Counted from the stretch's first letter, positions 1 through 11,095 are shown. The stretch is 55,258 nucleotides of DNA from UBA11606 sp049437325 (GCA_049437325.1 JBMTIM010000014.1:1-55258); one strand, 5' to 3'. The notes: generated by a model not told the origin, from the sequence alone. Program-made: numbers and translations.

Positions 1-83
1 CCGACGAGGGCCACGTCGACATCATCCAACGCCTGATTCTCCCCAATGCGGCCGGCCTCGTTCGGGCCCAGACAGCGTTCTGA
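1..83 (+). CDS. 3' end of an unidentified protein (partial)
   Basis: A frame open from the left edge encodes about 26 residues and ends ...VRAQTAF at a TGA. The next gene's ATG follows 1 nt later, so the two are probably cotranscribed. The fragment is too short to assign a family. Codons are G/C-ending like the neighbours, which supports coding. Confidence 0.5.
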   Translation, partial: DEGHVDIIQRLILPNAAGLVRAQTAF

Positions 84-84
84 G

Positions 85-828
85 ATGGAACTCGGTCTGC
101 AAGGCAAGCGGGTACTCGTCACCGGCGGCAGCCGGGGGATCGGCAAGGCGATCGTCGCCGGTTTCCTCGACGAGGGAGCGAGGGTCGCGACCTGCGCCCG
201 TGGCGCCGAGTCGCTTCTTGCCATGGTCAGCGAACTCACGGCACAGGGAGAAGTCCACGATCGCGTCTGCGACATGGCCGATCCCGATGCGGTGGAGGCG
301 CTCGTTGCATGGGCGGCAGAAACGCTCGGTGGGCTCGACATCGTCGTGTCGAACGTCAGCGCCATGAACGCTCGCGACTTCCGGGTGGGGTACGAGATCG
401 ACATCCGTGGCATGCACACGTTGATCGAGGCCTCCACCCCCCACTTCGCCCATCACGCCGGCTGCAACGTGATCGCGATCGGCAGCCGGGCCGGATCGTC
501 CGGCACCGTGTTGCCTGCGTACTCGGCGTACAAGGCGGCAACCGCCAGCTACATGAAGTCGCTGGGGATCCGCCACGCCAAGCGCGGCATCCGCTTCAAC
601 TGTGTGTCGCCGGGCGACATTCTCTTCGACGGCGGAACCTGGGCCGATGCTCGCGACAACCGGCCCGAGTTCTACAACGCCGTGGTCGCCCAGAACCCCA
701 CGGGTCGCATGGGGACACCCGAGGAGATCGCAAACGTCGTCGTCTTCGTCGCCAGCGAACGTGCGAGCTTCGTCACCGGCGCCAACCTTCTCGTCGACGG
801 GGCCGCCACCGACGGCATCCAACTCTGA
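85..828 (+). CDS. SDR-family NAD(P)-dependent oxidoreductase
   Basis: This 247-aa protein is a classical short-chain dehydrogenase/reductase, predicted to oxidise or reduce an alcohol/ketone pair with NAD(P) in the cytosol. It has the N-terminal Rossmann motif TGGSRGIG (about residues 13-20), an NVS-type structural motif, the catalytic serine region AIGSRAGSSG, the YSAYK catalytic Tyr-x3-Lys motif, and a typical C-terminal FVTGANLLVDGA segment. I chose the ATG at 85, just after the upstream stop, because the frame reading further upstream overlaps that gene and adds non-conserved sequence. It is convergent with the methylmalonyl-CoA mutase genes (6 bp apart). The substrate cannot be read from sequence; 3-hydroxyacyl-CoA or an alicyclic alcohol is plausible in this lipid-catabolic setting. 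Confidence 0.85.
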   Translation: MELGLQGKRVLVTGGSRGIGKAIVAGFLDEGARVATCARGAESLLAMVSELTAQGEVHDRVCDMADPDAVEALVAWAAETLGGLDIVVSNVSAMNARDFRVGYEIDIRGMHTLIEASTPHFAHHAGCNVIAIGSRAGSSGTVLPAYSAYKAATASYMKSLGIRHAKRGIRFNCVSPGDILFDGGTWADARDNRPEFYNAVVAQNPTGRMGTPEEIANVVVFVASERASFVTGANLLVDGAATDGIQL

Positions 829-834
829 CCGGGC

Positions 835-2967
<2,133 letters not shown>

Positions 2968-3031
2968 CGAGCGCTCCGTTGCGTTGTGCCGCCTCGCGGT
3001 GCAGTCCGGCCGATCGTCGTGTGGGCGCTCA

Positions 3032-4810
3032 TCAGCCGAGCCCCAGTCGCGCATGGAGATCACCGAGTGCCCGCAGCACGTCGATGCCGACGTGGAGGAA
3101 GGCGTCGACGCCCGCCGCCTCGAGATCGGCCCGCCGATCGCCGGGGTTGCCGGCGAGGGCCACGAACGTTGCGCCTGCATCCTTGAGGGCGGTGACGGTG
3201 GCGGTTGCGCGCTCGGCATAGACGGCGTCGGACGAACACACGACGGCGACGGATGCGCCGGTCGCCTCGAATCGCGCCGCCGCCTCGATCGGCGAGGCGG
3301 CACCATCCCCGTCACCGCCGACGACCGTGAGTCCACCCACCGCCAACAGGTTGGTGATCCACGTCGATCGGGCGGTGTGTTCGGCCAGCGCACCGAGGGC
3401 GGCCAGGTGCACGATCGGGTCGACACCGACCGATCGCGATCGATCAGCTGCGTCGCGGAGCGCTTCGAACGGAGCGGCCGGTCGCCGTAGCGGGAATGCA
3501 CCCTGTCCCCCACCACCGATGGCAGATGCTGCCGGCCCGGTGTCGGGGAACTCCGACACACCGGTCACCGGTTCGCGCCGGGTCGCCAACCCGCCGAGAC
3601 GGTTTTCCCACGACGCCTTCGCCGCGTCGGCGACCGCCCCCGATTCGAGCACCGCGACCATCCCTCCGGCTGCCTCGACCTCCTGGAAGGCCGTCCAACC
3701 GGCCTGCAGGAGTCGCTGGGTGAGCGACTCGACGAAACCGGAACCCGCAGCCGGATCGACCAGGCGGTTGATGCCACATTCGTCGATCAGGAGATGCTGG
3801 ATGTTACGGGCGTTGCGGCGGGCCAGTGCCGAGTCAGAGCTGTCGTGAGGCAGGACGGTCACTGCATCGGCGCCTCCGACGCCTGCGGCGAAAGCGGCGG
3901 TGGTCGAGCGAAGCATGTTCACGGCGGGGTCACGCTGCGAGAACATCGATGCCGCCGTGACGGCATGGAACGGCGACACTGCATCGGGAGCACCGGATGC
4001 GGTGAGCACCGCCGACCATGCCGTGCGGGCCGCGCGCAGGCGGGCGATGGTCAGGAACTGATCGGCGTCGGCGGCGACCCGAAAGCCAATGGTGGCGGCG
4101 GCACGCTCGACCGTCAGACCGGCATCCACCAGGGCTCGAAGCGTTGCGACACCGGTCGCCAACATCCAGCCGAGTTCCTGAACCTCATGGGCGCCGGCAT
4201 CGACGTAGCGGGTCGTGTCGACGGTGCACGCGACGAGCTGTGGATGCGATTCGGCAATCGATGCTGCGAAGGCAGCGCACGCAGCAACGTCGGCCACCGA
4301 GCCGTTGCGTGCGAATGCACCGATCGGGTCGAGCCCGAGCCAACTGCGGGAGGTGGTTGCGTTCCCGCTCTCGTCGAGGAGCGCGACCAGCGCCTTCGCC
4401 GCCTCGAGATCGGCATGGGGGGCAAGTGCCACCGGTGCAATGTCGAGGAGCACACCCTCCAGGGCGTCTCGCAGCGTGGCGAGCGTCCACGAGGCGGTTG
4501 GAGGCCCGAGCTCGATGGAGGTGACACCGTGTTCGAGGTCGTCCAGCACCCTCGCCGCGCACACAGCCGGATCGCTGGCGTCATGGCGCTGGCGGATGTC
4601 CCATCCGTAGGCGACACGATGCGGATCGGCGGGAAGCAGCGCGACGGCCGGGGCTGGCTCGTAGAGCGGCTCGATGTCGAGGCCGCCGCGTGTCCGACCT
4701 ACCAATACCTTCTCGAACGACGCCCCCTTGAGGACACTGTCGACCGCGTCGCGCCAGTCGGCCGCGGTCGCCGGTTGGTCGTCGAGGCGGAACAGCTCGT
4801 CACTCGTCAT
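3032..4810 (-). CDS. mutA: methylmalonyl-CoA mutase, small subunit
   Basis: This 592-aa protein is the non-catalytic partner of the heterodimeric mutase. It has the barrel-plus-B12-domain layout of the large subunit, but the cobalamin His motif is absent: the C-terminal domain reads VVCSSDAVYAERA and has no DxHxxG. Conserved segments include the N-terminal DWRDAVDSVLKGASFEKVLVG region (typical of the family) and RNIQHLLIDECGINRLVDPA, the counterpart of the large subunit's NTQLF...SVDPWGG region. It is first in the operon, followed 64 bp later by mutB. A TAGATT box lies 8 nt before the ATG, suggesting a leaderless transcript. The heterodimeric form is typical of Actinobacteria. Confidence 0.93.
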   Translation of the reverse strand: MTSDELFRLDDQPATAADWRDAVDSVLKGASFEKVLVGRTRGGLDIEPLYEPAPAVALLPADPHRVAYGWDIRQRHDASDPAVCAARVLDDLEHGVTSIELGPPTASWTLATLRDALEGVLLDIAPVALAPHADLEAAKALVALLDESGNATTSRSWLGLDPIGAFARNGSVADVAACAAFAASIAESHPQLVACTVDTTRYVDAGAHEVQELGWMLATGVATLRALVDAGLTVERAAATIGFRVAADADQFLTIARLRAARTAWSAVLTASGAPDAVSPFHAVTAASMFSQRDPAVNMLRSTTAAFAAGVGGADAVTVLPHDSSDSALARRNARNIQHLLIDECGINRLVDPAAGSGFVESLTQRLLQAGWTAFQEVEAAGGMVAVLESGAVADAAKASWENRLGGLATRREPVTGVSEFPDTGPAASAIGGGGQGAFPLRRPAAPFEALRDAADRSRSVGVDPIVHLAALGALAEHTARSTWITNLLAVGGLTVVGGDGDGAASPIEAAARFEATGASVAVVCSSDAVYAERATATVTALKDAGATFVALAGNPGDRRADLEAAGVDAFLHVGIDVLRALGDLHARLGLG

Positions 4811-4818
4811 CGCTGCTC

Positions 4819-4824
4819 AATCTA
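4819..4824 (-). promoter_or_regulatory. -10 box of mutA (leaderless type)
   Basis: TAGATT on the minus strand ends 8 nt before the mutA ATG at 4810, placing the expected transcription start at or next to the start codon. No ribosome-binding site is visible and the -35 is weak. No cobalamin-riboswitch-like structure is evident in the 122-bp divergent spacer. Confidence 0.5.
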
Positions 4825-4919
4825 GGGGCGTCGACGGTCGGTCCCGAAGTCAGAAGGGACCGAGCTGCGAAACGGTGGAGGCGGCCGTGCATCGTTGGCA
4901 CCGTCGAACGCTGGCCCAG

Positions 4920-4925
4920 TACCGT
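4920..4925 (+). promoter_or_regulatory. -10 box of the amidohydrolase-fold gene
   Basis: TACCGT lies 7 nt before the ATG at 4933, consistent with a leaderless transcript. A TTGGCA further upstream is a possible but poorly spaced -35. Confidence 0.5.
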
Positions 4926-4932
4926 CGGCTCC

Positions 4933-5796
4933 ATGGCCATACCCTCCGGAATCGGGATCATCGACACGATGATCGGCTTTCCCGACCGAGATTTCGCGGT
5001 GTACGACTTCATCCGCAGCCAGCTCAAGGATCAGGAGTCGACTGACTTCGAGTTTCCGGTCGAGTACATGTTCAAGAACGTGCCGAAAGAGCTGTACGGC
5101 GCGCAGGCGGATCCGGTCGAGGTCACCCTCGGGGAGATGGACCGGTTCGGCATCGCCGTTGGTCTCATCGGCTGTGAAGGCGAGCAATCTCAGCGGGCGC
5201 TCACCGCGCATCCCGACCGGTTCGTGGCCATGGCCAACGTCGACCCGAACGACGTGATGGGCGAGGTTCGCAAGATCCGCCGCCTGCACGACGAGTGGGA
5301 CATCCGGGCGGTCGGCACGTTCCCGGTCGGTTGCACGCCACAAGTCGACATCGGTGACGCCAAGTACTACCCGATCTACGCCACCTGCTGTGAGCTCGAC
5401 ATCCCGATCTTCGTCTGTGCCGGTGTGCCGGGCCCGAGACTGCCGATGACACCCCAGCTGGTCGAGCAGATCGACCAGGTCATGTACGACTTCCCCGAAC
5501 TCGTCTTCGTCACCAGGCACGGCTGTGAGCCGTGGGACGAACTGATGGTCAAGCTCATGCTGAAGTGGCCGGGGCTGCACTACTCGACGTCGGCGTTCGC
5601 TCCCAAGTACTACCCCCGGTCGATCATCGACTACGCCAACACCCGCGGTGCCGACAAGATCATCTACGCCGGCTACTTCCCGATGGGCCTGTCACTGGAA
5701 CGCATCATGGATGACATGGCCCACGTGCCATTCAACGACGACGTCTGGCCGAAGTTTCTCCGCACCAACGCTGCTCGAATCCTTCGTCTGGACTGA
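4933..5796 (+). CDS. amidohydrolase-fold (amidohydrolase_2-like) protein, copy 1
   Basis: This 287-aa protein resembles the metal-dependent TIM-barrel hydrolase/decarboxylase superfamily (ACMSD/amidohydrolase_2 type). Similarity is strongest in the middle and C-terminal parts: IRAVGTFPVG, YPIYATCCELDIPIF, PELVFVTRHGCEPWDEL and the terminal NAARILRLD. The usual N-terminal metal motif DxHxH is replaced by IDTMIG, and the C-terminal catalytic Asp region (normally GSDYPH-like) reads IIYAGYFPMG. The canonical metal centre therefore looks incomplete, and hydrolase activity should not be assumed. A close paralogue lies at 34184-35086. It is divergent from mutA and convergent with an acyl-CoA synthetase 6 bp away. 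A role in CoA-linked catabolism is contextual inference only. Confidence 0.8.
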   Translation: MAIPSGIGIIDTMIGFPDRDFAVYDFIRSQLKDQESTDFEFPVEYMFKNVPKELYGAQADPVEVTLGEMDRFGIAVGLIGCEGEQSQRALTAHPDRFVAMANVDPNDVMGEVRKIRRLHDEWDIRAVGTFPVGCTPQVDIGDAKYYPIYATCCELDIPIFVCAGVPGPRLPMTPQLVEQIDQVMYDFPELVFVTRHGCEPWDELMVKLMLKWPGLHYSTSAFAPKYYPRSIIDYANTRGADKIIYAGYFPMGLSLERIMDDMAHVPFNDDVWPKFLRTNAARILRLD

Positions 5797-5802
5797 ACCC
5801 GG

Positions 5803-7353
5803 TCAGATCGAACGCCCGGCAGCTGCCCAATACTCGTCCTTGAGCAGCCGCTTGTAGAGCTTGCCAGTCGGGTGGCGCGGCAGTTCCTCACGAAAGTCGA
5901 CCGACCGCGGGCATTTCACATCGGCCAGGTGTTCCTTGGTGTAGGCGATGAGCTCACGGGCGAGTGCCGCCGCAGCATCGTCGTCGACCGGCATCTCGGC
6001 GGGCTGGACCACCGCCTTCACCTCTTCACCGAAGTCGTCGTTCGGCACACCGAACACGGCGACGTCGGCGACCTTGGGGTGCATGGTGAGCACGTCCTCG
6101 GTCTCCTGGGGGTACACGTTCACCCCGCCGGTGATGATCATGTACGCCTTGCGGTCGGTCAGGTAGAGGAACCCGTCATCGTCGACCCGTCCGACGTCAC
6201 CGAGCGTCGACCACCCGTTCGCAAGGCGCGAGGAGGCTGTCTTCTCCGGGTCACCGTGGTACTCGAACTGGCTGTCGGACTCGAAGTAGATGGTGCCCTC
6301 TTCACCGACCGGGACCTCTTCGCCCTCTTCGCTCATGATGTGAATGATGCCGGTGACTGCCACGCCCACCGTGCCGGGATGGGCGAGCCATTGTTCGCTG
6401 TTGCAATACACGAAGCCGTTGCCCTCGGTGCCGGCGTAGTACTCGTGGATGATCGGGCCCCACCAGTCGATCATCTTGTGCTTCACGTCGACGGGGCATG
6501 GCGCGGCGGCGTGGACACACGCCTGCAACGACGAGACGTCGTACTGCTCGCGAACGGCATCGTCGAGTTTCAGCATGCGGACGAACATTGTGGGCACGAC
6601 CTGCGAGACCGTGATCGTGTAGTCCTGGATGAAGCGCAGGTAGGCCTCCGGGTCGAACTTCTCCATCACATACGTCGTGCCGCCGGTGACGTGAATGCCG
6701 AGATTGAAGCGGAGTGGAGCGGCATGGTAGAGCGGCGCAGGCGACAGGTACCGACTCTGTTCGCCGAAGCCGAACAGCATCGTGCCGAGCGTGGCGACGC
6801 TCGTGTCGCCCTCCTCGAGTGGCGTCGGCTGCGTTGCTGGCAGGACCCCTTTCGGACGACCGGTCGTCCCCGAGCTGTACAACATGTCGCGCCCGGCAAT
6901 CCGATGCTCGAGCGGCTCGGGCGACGCGTTGGCGATGGCGTCCTCGTAGCTGTCATAGCCGTCCAGTTGCCCACCCATCGAGAGGCGCAGTTCGACGTTC
7001 GGCATCTGATCGAGGAGTTCCCCGGCCTGATCGGCCTTGTACGGGCTGGTGATGAAGACCTTCGCGCCGCAGTTGTCGATGATGTACGCCATCTCCTCGG
7101 TGGTGAGCCGACTGCTCATGGCCGTGTAGATCAGGCCGGCGTAGGTGGCCCCCCAGCACAACGCCAGGAAGTTGGCGTTGTTCTCGAGACAGAACGCGAT
7201 GTGGTCGCCCGGCTGCAAACCGATGTCGCGAAAGACGTTCGACACGCGGTTTGCGTGGTCGTCGAGTTCGGCGTAGGTGAGAGTTTCGCCCGTTTCCGCC
7301 ATGACGATGGCGGGATGGTCGGGGCGGGTGGCGGCGTGTGCTCCGGGATACAT
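5803..7353 (-). CDS. fatty-acid/aryl acyl-CoA synthetase (AMP-forming)
   Basis: This 516-aa ANL-superfamily ligase is predicted to activate a carboxylic acid to its CoA thioester through an acyl-adenylate. Motifs in order: the ATP-binding loop YSSGTTGRPKGV, the EYYAGTEGNGF adenine/acyl pocket motif, the STLGDVGRVDDDGFLYLTDR hinge, GGVNVYPQE, and the catalytic lysine near the C terminus in PTGKLYKR. The start at 7353 (MYPGAHAATRPDHPA) matches where the family begins; earlier in-frame starts lie in the preceding SDR gene. It is 25 nt downstream of that SDR and probably cotranscribed. A related enzyme is encoded at 22907. Chain-length or ring specificity is not readable. Confidence 0.9.
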   Translation of the reverse strand: MYPGAHAATRPDHPAIVMAETGETLTYAELDDHANRVSNVFRDIGLQPGDHIAFCLENNANFLALCWGATYAGLIYTAMSSRLTTEEMAYIIDNCGAKVFITSPYKADQAGELLDQMPNVELRLSMGGQLDGYDSYEDAIANASPEPLEHRIAGRDMLYSSGTTGRPKGVLPATQPTPLEEGDTSVATLGTMLFGFGEQSRYLSPAPLYHAAPLRFNLGIHVTGGTTYVMEKFDPEAYLRFIQDYTITVSQVVPTMFVRMLKLDDAVREQYDVSSLQACVHAAAPCPVDVKHKMIDWWGPIIHEYYAGTEGNGFVYCNSEQWLAHPGTVGVAVTGIIHIMSEEGEEVPVGEEGTIYFESDSQFEYHGDPEKTASSRLANGWSTLGDVGRVDDDGFLYLTDRKAYMIITGGVNVYPQETEDVLTMHPKVADVAVFGVPNDDFGEEVKAVVQPAEMPVDDDAAAALARELIAYTKEHLADVKCPRSVDFREELPRHPTGKLYKRLLKDEYWAAAGRSI

Positions 7354-7378
7354 GGCGAGCAACGTACTCGCCTCAGGC

Positions 7379-8173
7379 TCACAGCGTGAAGCCACCGTCG
7401 ACGTCGAGATGCTGTCCCGTGATGAAACGAGCTCGCTGCGAGGCAAGAAAGCAGACGGCCTCTGCAATGTCGGTCGCCGAACCGAAGCGCCGCAGGGCAA
7501 TGTTGGACCGGGCTGCGTCGAGCGCGGCGTCGTCGAGGTCACCGCTTGCGATCAACCGCTCGGCCATGCCGTCGCGCAGCATCCCGGGGCCCACCGTGTT
7601 GGCTCGAACCCCGAATCGACCCTCCTCGGCGGCGACGCCGCGAACCGCCGCCTCGACTGCAGCCTTCGGAACCGACGACAGGCCGTCACGAACGGGATAG
7701 CGGCGGGTGGCGGCGGTGGTGACGGCCACGACCGATCCCTCGAGGTGGCGGAGATGGGGCAGCGCGGGGGCGACAACGGCGAAGAAGCCTGCGGCGTCGA
7801 TGTCGAGCTGCTCCTGCATCTCGGAGGCCGTCACCTTCGAGAGGTGTTTCTGCGGCACATGGGGCCCGGCTGCGTACACGAGGGTGTGAATCCCGTCGGC
7901 GGCCTCGGCGATCGCGTCGATTGCCTGTGCACAGCCGTCGTGATTGCGCAGATCGAGGCTGATCGTCCAGGCCTGTCTGCCGAACTCTGTCACGGCCTCG
8001 GCCAGATCGACAGCTGCTTGTTCGTTGTGCCGATAGGTGAACGCAACATCACTCCCGCGGGCTGCGAGGGCGCGAACGATCGCAGCACCGAGTCCACCGC
8101 TCCCGCCGACGACGAACGCAGTGCCCTGCCGGTTTGCGAAGTCGTCGGAGAGGTCGAGGCCGTGCTCGGTCAT
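7379..8173 (-). CDS. SDR-family protein with a divergent active site
   Basis: This 264-aa Rossmann protein has the nucleotide motif VGGSGGLG near the N terminus and the usual SDR C-terminal end (RARFITGQHLDVDGGFTL). The catalytic YxxxK is not recognisable: the region reads DGLSSVPKAAVEA, so the residue four before the Lys is Ser rather than Tyr, and position -7 (the FabI-type Tyr) is Asp. It may be an enoyl-reductase-like or non-catalytic member. The ATG at 8173 is preceded 6 nt upstream by CACGCT, a weak -10-like box. A second ATG at 8191 would add six residues. It sits just upstream of, and probably cotranscribed with, the acyl-CoA synthetase. Confidence 0.75.
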   Translation of the reverse strand: MTEHGLDLSDDFANRQGTAFVVGGSGGLGAAIVRALAARGSDVAFTYRHNEQAAVDLAEAVTEFGRQAWTISLDLRNHDGCAQAIDAIAEAADGIHTLVYAAGPHVPQKHLSKVTASEMQEQLDIDAAGFFAVVAPALPHLRHLEGSVVAVTTAATRRYPVRDGLSSVPKAAVEAAVRGVAAEEGRFGVRANTVGPGMLRDGMAERLIASGDLDDAALDAARSNIALRRFGSATDIAEAVCFLASQRARFITGQHLDVDGGFTL

Positions 8174-8272
8174 GGCGTAAGCGTGGCCCATCCAAGCGAC
8201 CCGTGCGAGTCGACCGGTCACCGACGTCGGTTCGATGACGGTCGGTCCAGCTGCCCGCAGCGCCGCAGGGCT

Positions 8273-8869
8273 TCAGCCGTCAGGTGATCTGACGAGTTCC
8301 GTGATCACCTCGATCCCGATTTCACCGGGATTGTCGATCTCGACGTCTCGGCGAGCGATCTCGACGAAGCCAACCTTCTCCGCCACGCGGGCACTGGCGA
8401 CATTGGCCGCATCGAAACGAATCTCGGCCCGCCCCACATCGGGAAGCGTCCACGCTGCGTCGACACACACACGAGCGACCTCGGTGGCGTACCCGCGTCC
8501 GGCCCGGTCGCTGCGTATCCAATATCCGATCTCGATCGCACCCGGTCCAACCCGGCGCACCAGCGCACAGCCACCGATCAACTCACCCGTTTCGCCCTCG
8601 ATCACATGAAACGCGTGGCCCTCACCTGTCTCCCACTCGTGCAGCGACCGAGCGACGAACTCGTGGAACTGTGCCGTGGTCGACGTCTCGGGGCGAGCCC
8701 AGTCCATGAATTGCTCGAGTTCGGCGAGGCTGGCAGTCACTGCGGCGGTGAGGTCGGGGACGCGCTCGAACGTGACCTTGACGACGCGCAGCCGATCGGT
8801 GACCAGTTGCTCGGCCGGGCGATGGATGTCAGGCAGGGGCGACCTCGACGGGAATCCCGTTGAGCACAC
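8273..8869 (-). CDS. GNAT-family N-acetyltransferase (RimJ/RimL type)
   Basis: This up to 198-aa acetyl-CoA-dependent acyltransferase has motif A in IRSDRAGRGYATEVAR (R-x-x-G-x-G/A acetyl-CoA pyrophosphate loop), preceded by the IGYWI strand, and the FDAANVASARVAEKVGF motif B typical of RimJ-like enzymes. The fold starts near residue 23 (LVTDRLRV). The only upstream start in frame is a GTG at 8869, which overlaps the end of the molybdopterin gene by 41 bp. No ATG exists between that point and residue ~55, so this start or a non-standard one must be used. The acceptor (protein N terminus, antibiotic or metabolite) is unknown. Confidence 0.75.
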   Translation of the reverse strand: MCSTGFPSRSPLPDIHRPAEQLVTDRLRVVKVTFERVPDLTAAVTASLAELEQFMDWARPETSTTAQFHEFVARSLHEWETGEGHAFHVIEGETGELIGGCALVRRVGPGAIEIGYWIRSDRAGRGYATEVARVCVDAAWTLPDVGRAEIRFDAANVASARVAEKVGFVEIARRDVEIDNPGEIGIEVITELVRSPDG

Positions 8870-11072
8870 TCGTCCCCGAGATCGGGTCGAGGGCGGTCGG
8901 GTCGGTGAGCACGTTCGAGTTCACGCCGGCGTTGGCGGCCGCGACCGCCAGCCGAGCGCCCGAGCGGTCGTGTCCCCAGCCGTGGGGCAACGACACAACC
9001 CCCGGCATCACGACGTCGGTGACCTCGACATCGACGGTGAGTTCACCGACTCGGCTCCTGATGGCCGCTCGGCCGCCGTCGACCAGTCCGAGGCCGGTTG
9101 CATCAGCAGGGTTGACCTGCAGCGTGCAGCGCGGCTTGCCCTTCACGAGCACCTCGAGGTTGTGCATCCACGAGTTGTTCGATCGAAGGTGGCGTCGCCC
9201 GATCAGCCGAAGCCGGTCGTCGGCTCCCCATTCGGTGGCGCGTGCCTCGAGTCGAGCGAGCTCGTCGAGGAACGGTCCGGTCCACAGGTCGATCCGAGCG
9301 GTTTCGGTGTCGAGCGCAGCCGGCAGCCGAGCTACAAGCGGTCCGAGATCGATGCCATGGGGATGGTCGCGGAGCTTCTCGACCGACAGGCCGTCGGGGT
9401 TGGCGCCGAAGGCATCGCCGTACGGTCCGGTGCGCAGCAGCGCGTCGAGTACTCGTTCGGCTCCACGTTCGCCGGTGACCATGGCCGCCAGTTGGTCGGC
9501 ATCGCATCCTTCGATCAGGCTGCCCTCGGTGCGCACGTCGTTGGCGAGAATCTGGCTCACGAGTTGGTCGTGCACGAGGTCAGGATCACCGTCGCCCATG
9601 CCCGTCACGATCATGGAGAGACGGGCGATGATGTCGTCCTCTGCGGGTTGATCGGTTTCGAACACCGCCGGTGAGAAGTTCGCAACATTGCGGATCGACA
9701 GGTTGGAGAAAGCAATGTCGAAGTGGTCCTTTTCGAGTGGCGAACCCGGGGGCAGGATCACATCGGCATGGCGCGTCGTCTCGTTCAGGTAGATGTCGAC
9801 GCTGACCATCGCCTCCAGCGACGCAAACGCCTCGTCCATGCGGTGGCTGTCCGGACACGACAGGACCGGGTTACCGGCAACGGTGAACATCATTTTGAGC
9901 TGCCCATCGCCCGGTTCGAGAATCTCGTCGGGTAGGTCGCCGACTGGGAGTTCGCCCTGAACTTCCGGGTTGCCGTTGACCCGACTGTGCCAGCGCCCCA
10001 CCCGGTAGGGACGACCCGTGCGGTTGGGCCGAACCCGTTCCACAGCCGAGCAGGGGAACATTGCTCCCCCGGGCTCGTCGAGGTTGCCGGTCACGATCGC
10101 GATCACGTCGATCAACCACGTGGTGAGGGTGCCGAACTCCACGGTGGTGGTGCCGATACGCCCGTGTACGGCTGCGGTCGGCGCCGCCGCAATCTCGTCG
10201 GCCAACGCTCGGATCGTCTCGGCGTCGATACCGGTGACCGTCGCTGCGGCGTCGGGCGTGAATGGTTTGACCGCCGCACCGAGGTGCTCGATGCCGTCGA
10301 CGATGGTGCCGATCCGACCCGTCGAGATTTGGTCGGTGGCGATCAGGTGATGGACGAGCGCGGCGAGCAGCACTGCGTCGGTCCCGGGACGGATCCGGAG
10401 GTGCTGGTCGGCTGCCTCGGCGGTTCGGGTGCGCACAGGGTCGATCACGACGACGCGCCCCCCGCGGGCGCGCACCGCCTCGATGCGGTCGGGGTAGCCC
10501 GGCGCAGTGCAGATGCTGCCGTTCGACACGTACGGGTTGGTGCCGATCAGCACCAAGAGGTCGGTGCGATCCATGTCGGGGACCGGCATGCGGAGACCGT
10601 TGCCATACAGATAGCCCGATGCGACGTGCCGGGGCATCTGGTCGACGGTGCTGGCCGAAAAGATCGATCGGGCACCGATCGCTTTGAGGAACGCCCGAGC
10701 GTGGGTGTTCCAGCCGAGATTGTGGGCGTTGGGGTTGCCGAGGTAGACGCCGACGGCATCGTTGCCGTGCGTTTGGCGGACGGTGGCGAGCTTTTCGGCA
10801 ACGACAGCAAACGCCTCGTCCCACTCGACCTCGACGAAGACCGGCGCCCCGTCGGGATCGAATCCTTGCCGCACGACCGGTTTTCGGAGACGGTCGGGGT
10901 CTTCGTACAGCTGCTTGAGGGTCGATCCTTTCGGGCAGATGAAGCCCGACGAAAAGACGTCGTCCTGGTCACCGCGGATGCGCTTCACTGCGCCATCCTC
11001 GATCTCGATCTGCAGGCCACAGGTGGCTTCGCAGAGCGGACAGGTTCGAAACACCGTTCGGTCGTCGCTCAT
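8829..11072 (-). CDS. molybdopterin-dependent oxidoreductase (DMSO reductase family)
   Basis: This 747-aa protein is predicted to bind bis-MGD and one [4Fe-4S] cluster. The N-terminal cluster motif is Cys11-x2-Cys14-x3-Cys18-x27-Cys46. The central MGD-binding segments include LLVLIGTNPYVSNG, RGGRVVVIDPVRTRTAE and HLRIRPGTDAVLLAAL. The C-terminal molybdopterin dinucleotide domain contains the RRHLRSNNSWMHN and LPHGWGHD segments. No twin-arginine signal is present, so a cytosolic enzyme is likely. The segment where Mo is usually ligated reads SASTVDQMPRHVAS with no Cys or Sec. The ATG at 11072 is used; one three codons earlier (11081) is possible. Substrate is unknown; annotation as formate dehydrogenase or nitrate reductase would be over-specific. 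Confidence 0.88.
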   Translation of the reverse strand: MSDDRTVFRTCPLCEATCGLQIEIEDGAVKRIRGDQDDVFSSGFICPKGSTLKQLYEDPDRLRKPVVRQGFDPDGAPVFVEVEWDEAFAVVAEKLATVRQTHGNDAVGVYLGNPNAHNLGWNTHARAFLKAIGARSIFSASTVDQMPRHVASGYLYGNGLRMPVPDMDRTDLLVLIGTNPYVSNGSICTAPGYPDRIEAVRARGGRVVVIDPVRTRTAEAADQHLRIRPGTDAVLLAALVHHLIATDQISTGRIGTIVDGIEHLGAAVKPFTPDAAATVTGIDAETIRALADEIAAAPTAAVHGRIGTTTVEFGTLTTWLIDVIAIVTGNLDEPGGAMFPCSAVERVRPNRTGRPYRVGRWHSRVNGNPEVQGELPVGDLPDEILEPGDGQLKMMFTVAGNPVLSCPDSHRMDEAFASLEAMVSVDIYLNETTRHADVILPPGSPLEKDHFDIAFSNLSIRNVANFSPAVFETDQPAEDDIIARLSMIVTGMGDGDPDLVHDQLVSQILANDVRTEGSLIEGCDADQLAAMVTGERGAERVLDALLRTGPYGDAFGANPDGLSVEKLRDHPHGIDLGPLVARLPAALDTETARIDLWTGPFLDELARLEARATEWGADDRLRLIGRRHLRSNNSWMHNLEVLVKGKPRCTLQVNPADATGLGLVDGGRAAIRSRVGELTVDVEVTDVVMPGVVSLPHGWGHDRSGARLAVAAANAGVNSNVLTDPTALDPISGTSVLNGIPVEVAPA

Positions 11073-11095
11073 GGGACCCATCGTTGCAGGTGGAG

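Noticed and set aside
4811..4932. Possible cobalamin riboswitch upstream of mutA
   Set aside because: The spacer is only 122 bp, no B12-box-like sequence or long stems were seen, and the -10 box lies 8 nt from the ATG, leaving no 5' UTR.
5650..5690. 41-bp perfect direct repeat with 34940-34980
   Set aside because: It encodes the same conserved protein segment in the two amidohydrolase-fold paralogues, so it reflects gene duplication and selection, not a mobile or attachment-site repeat.
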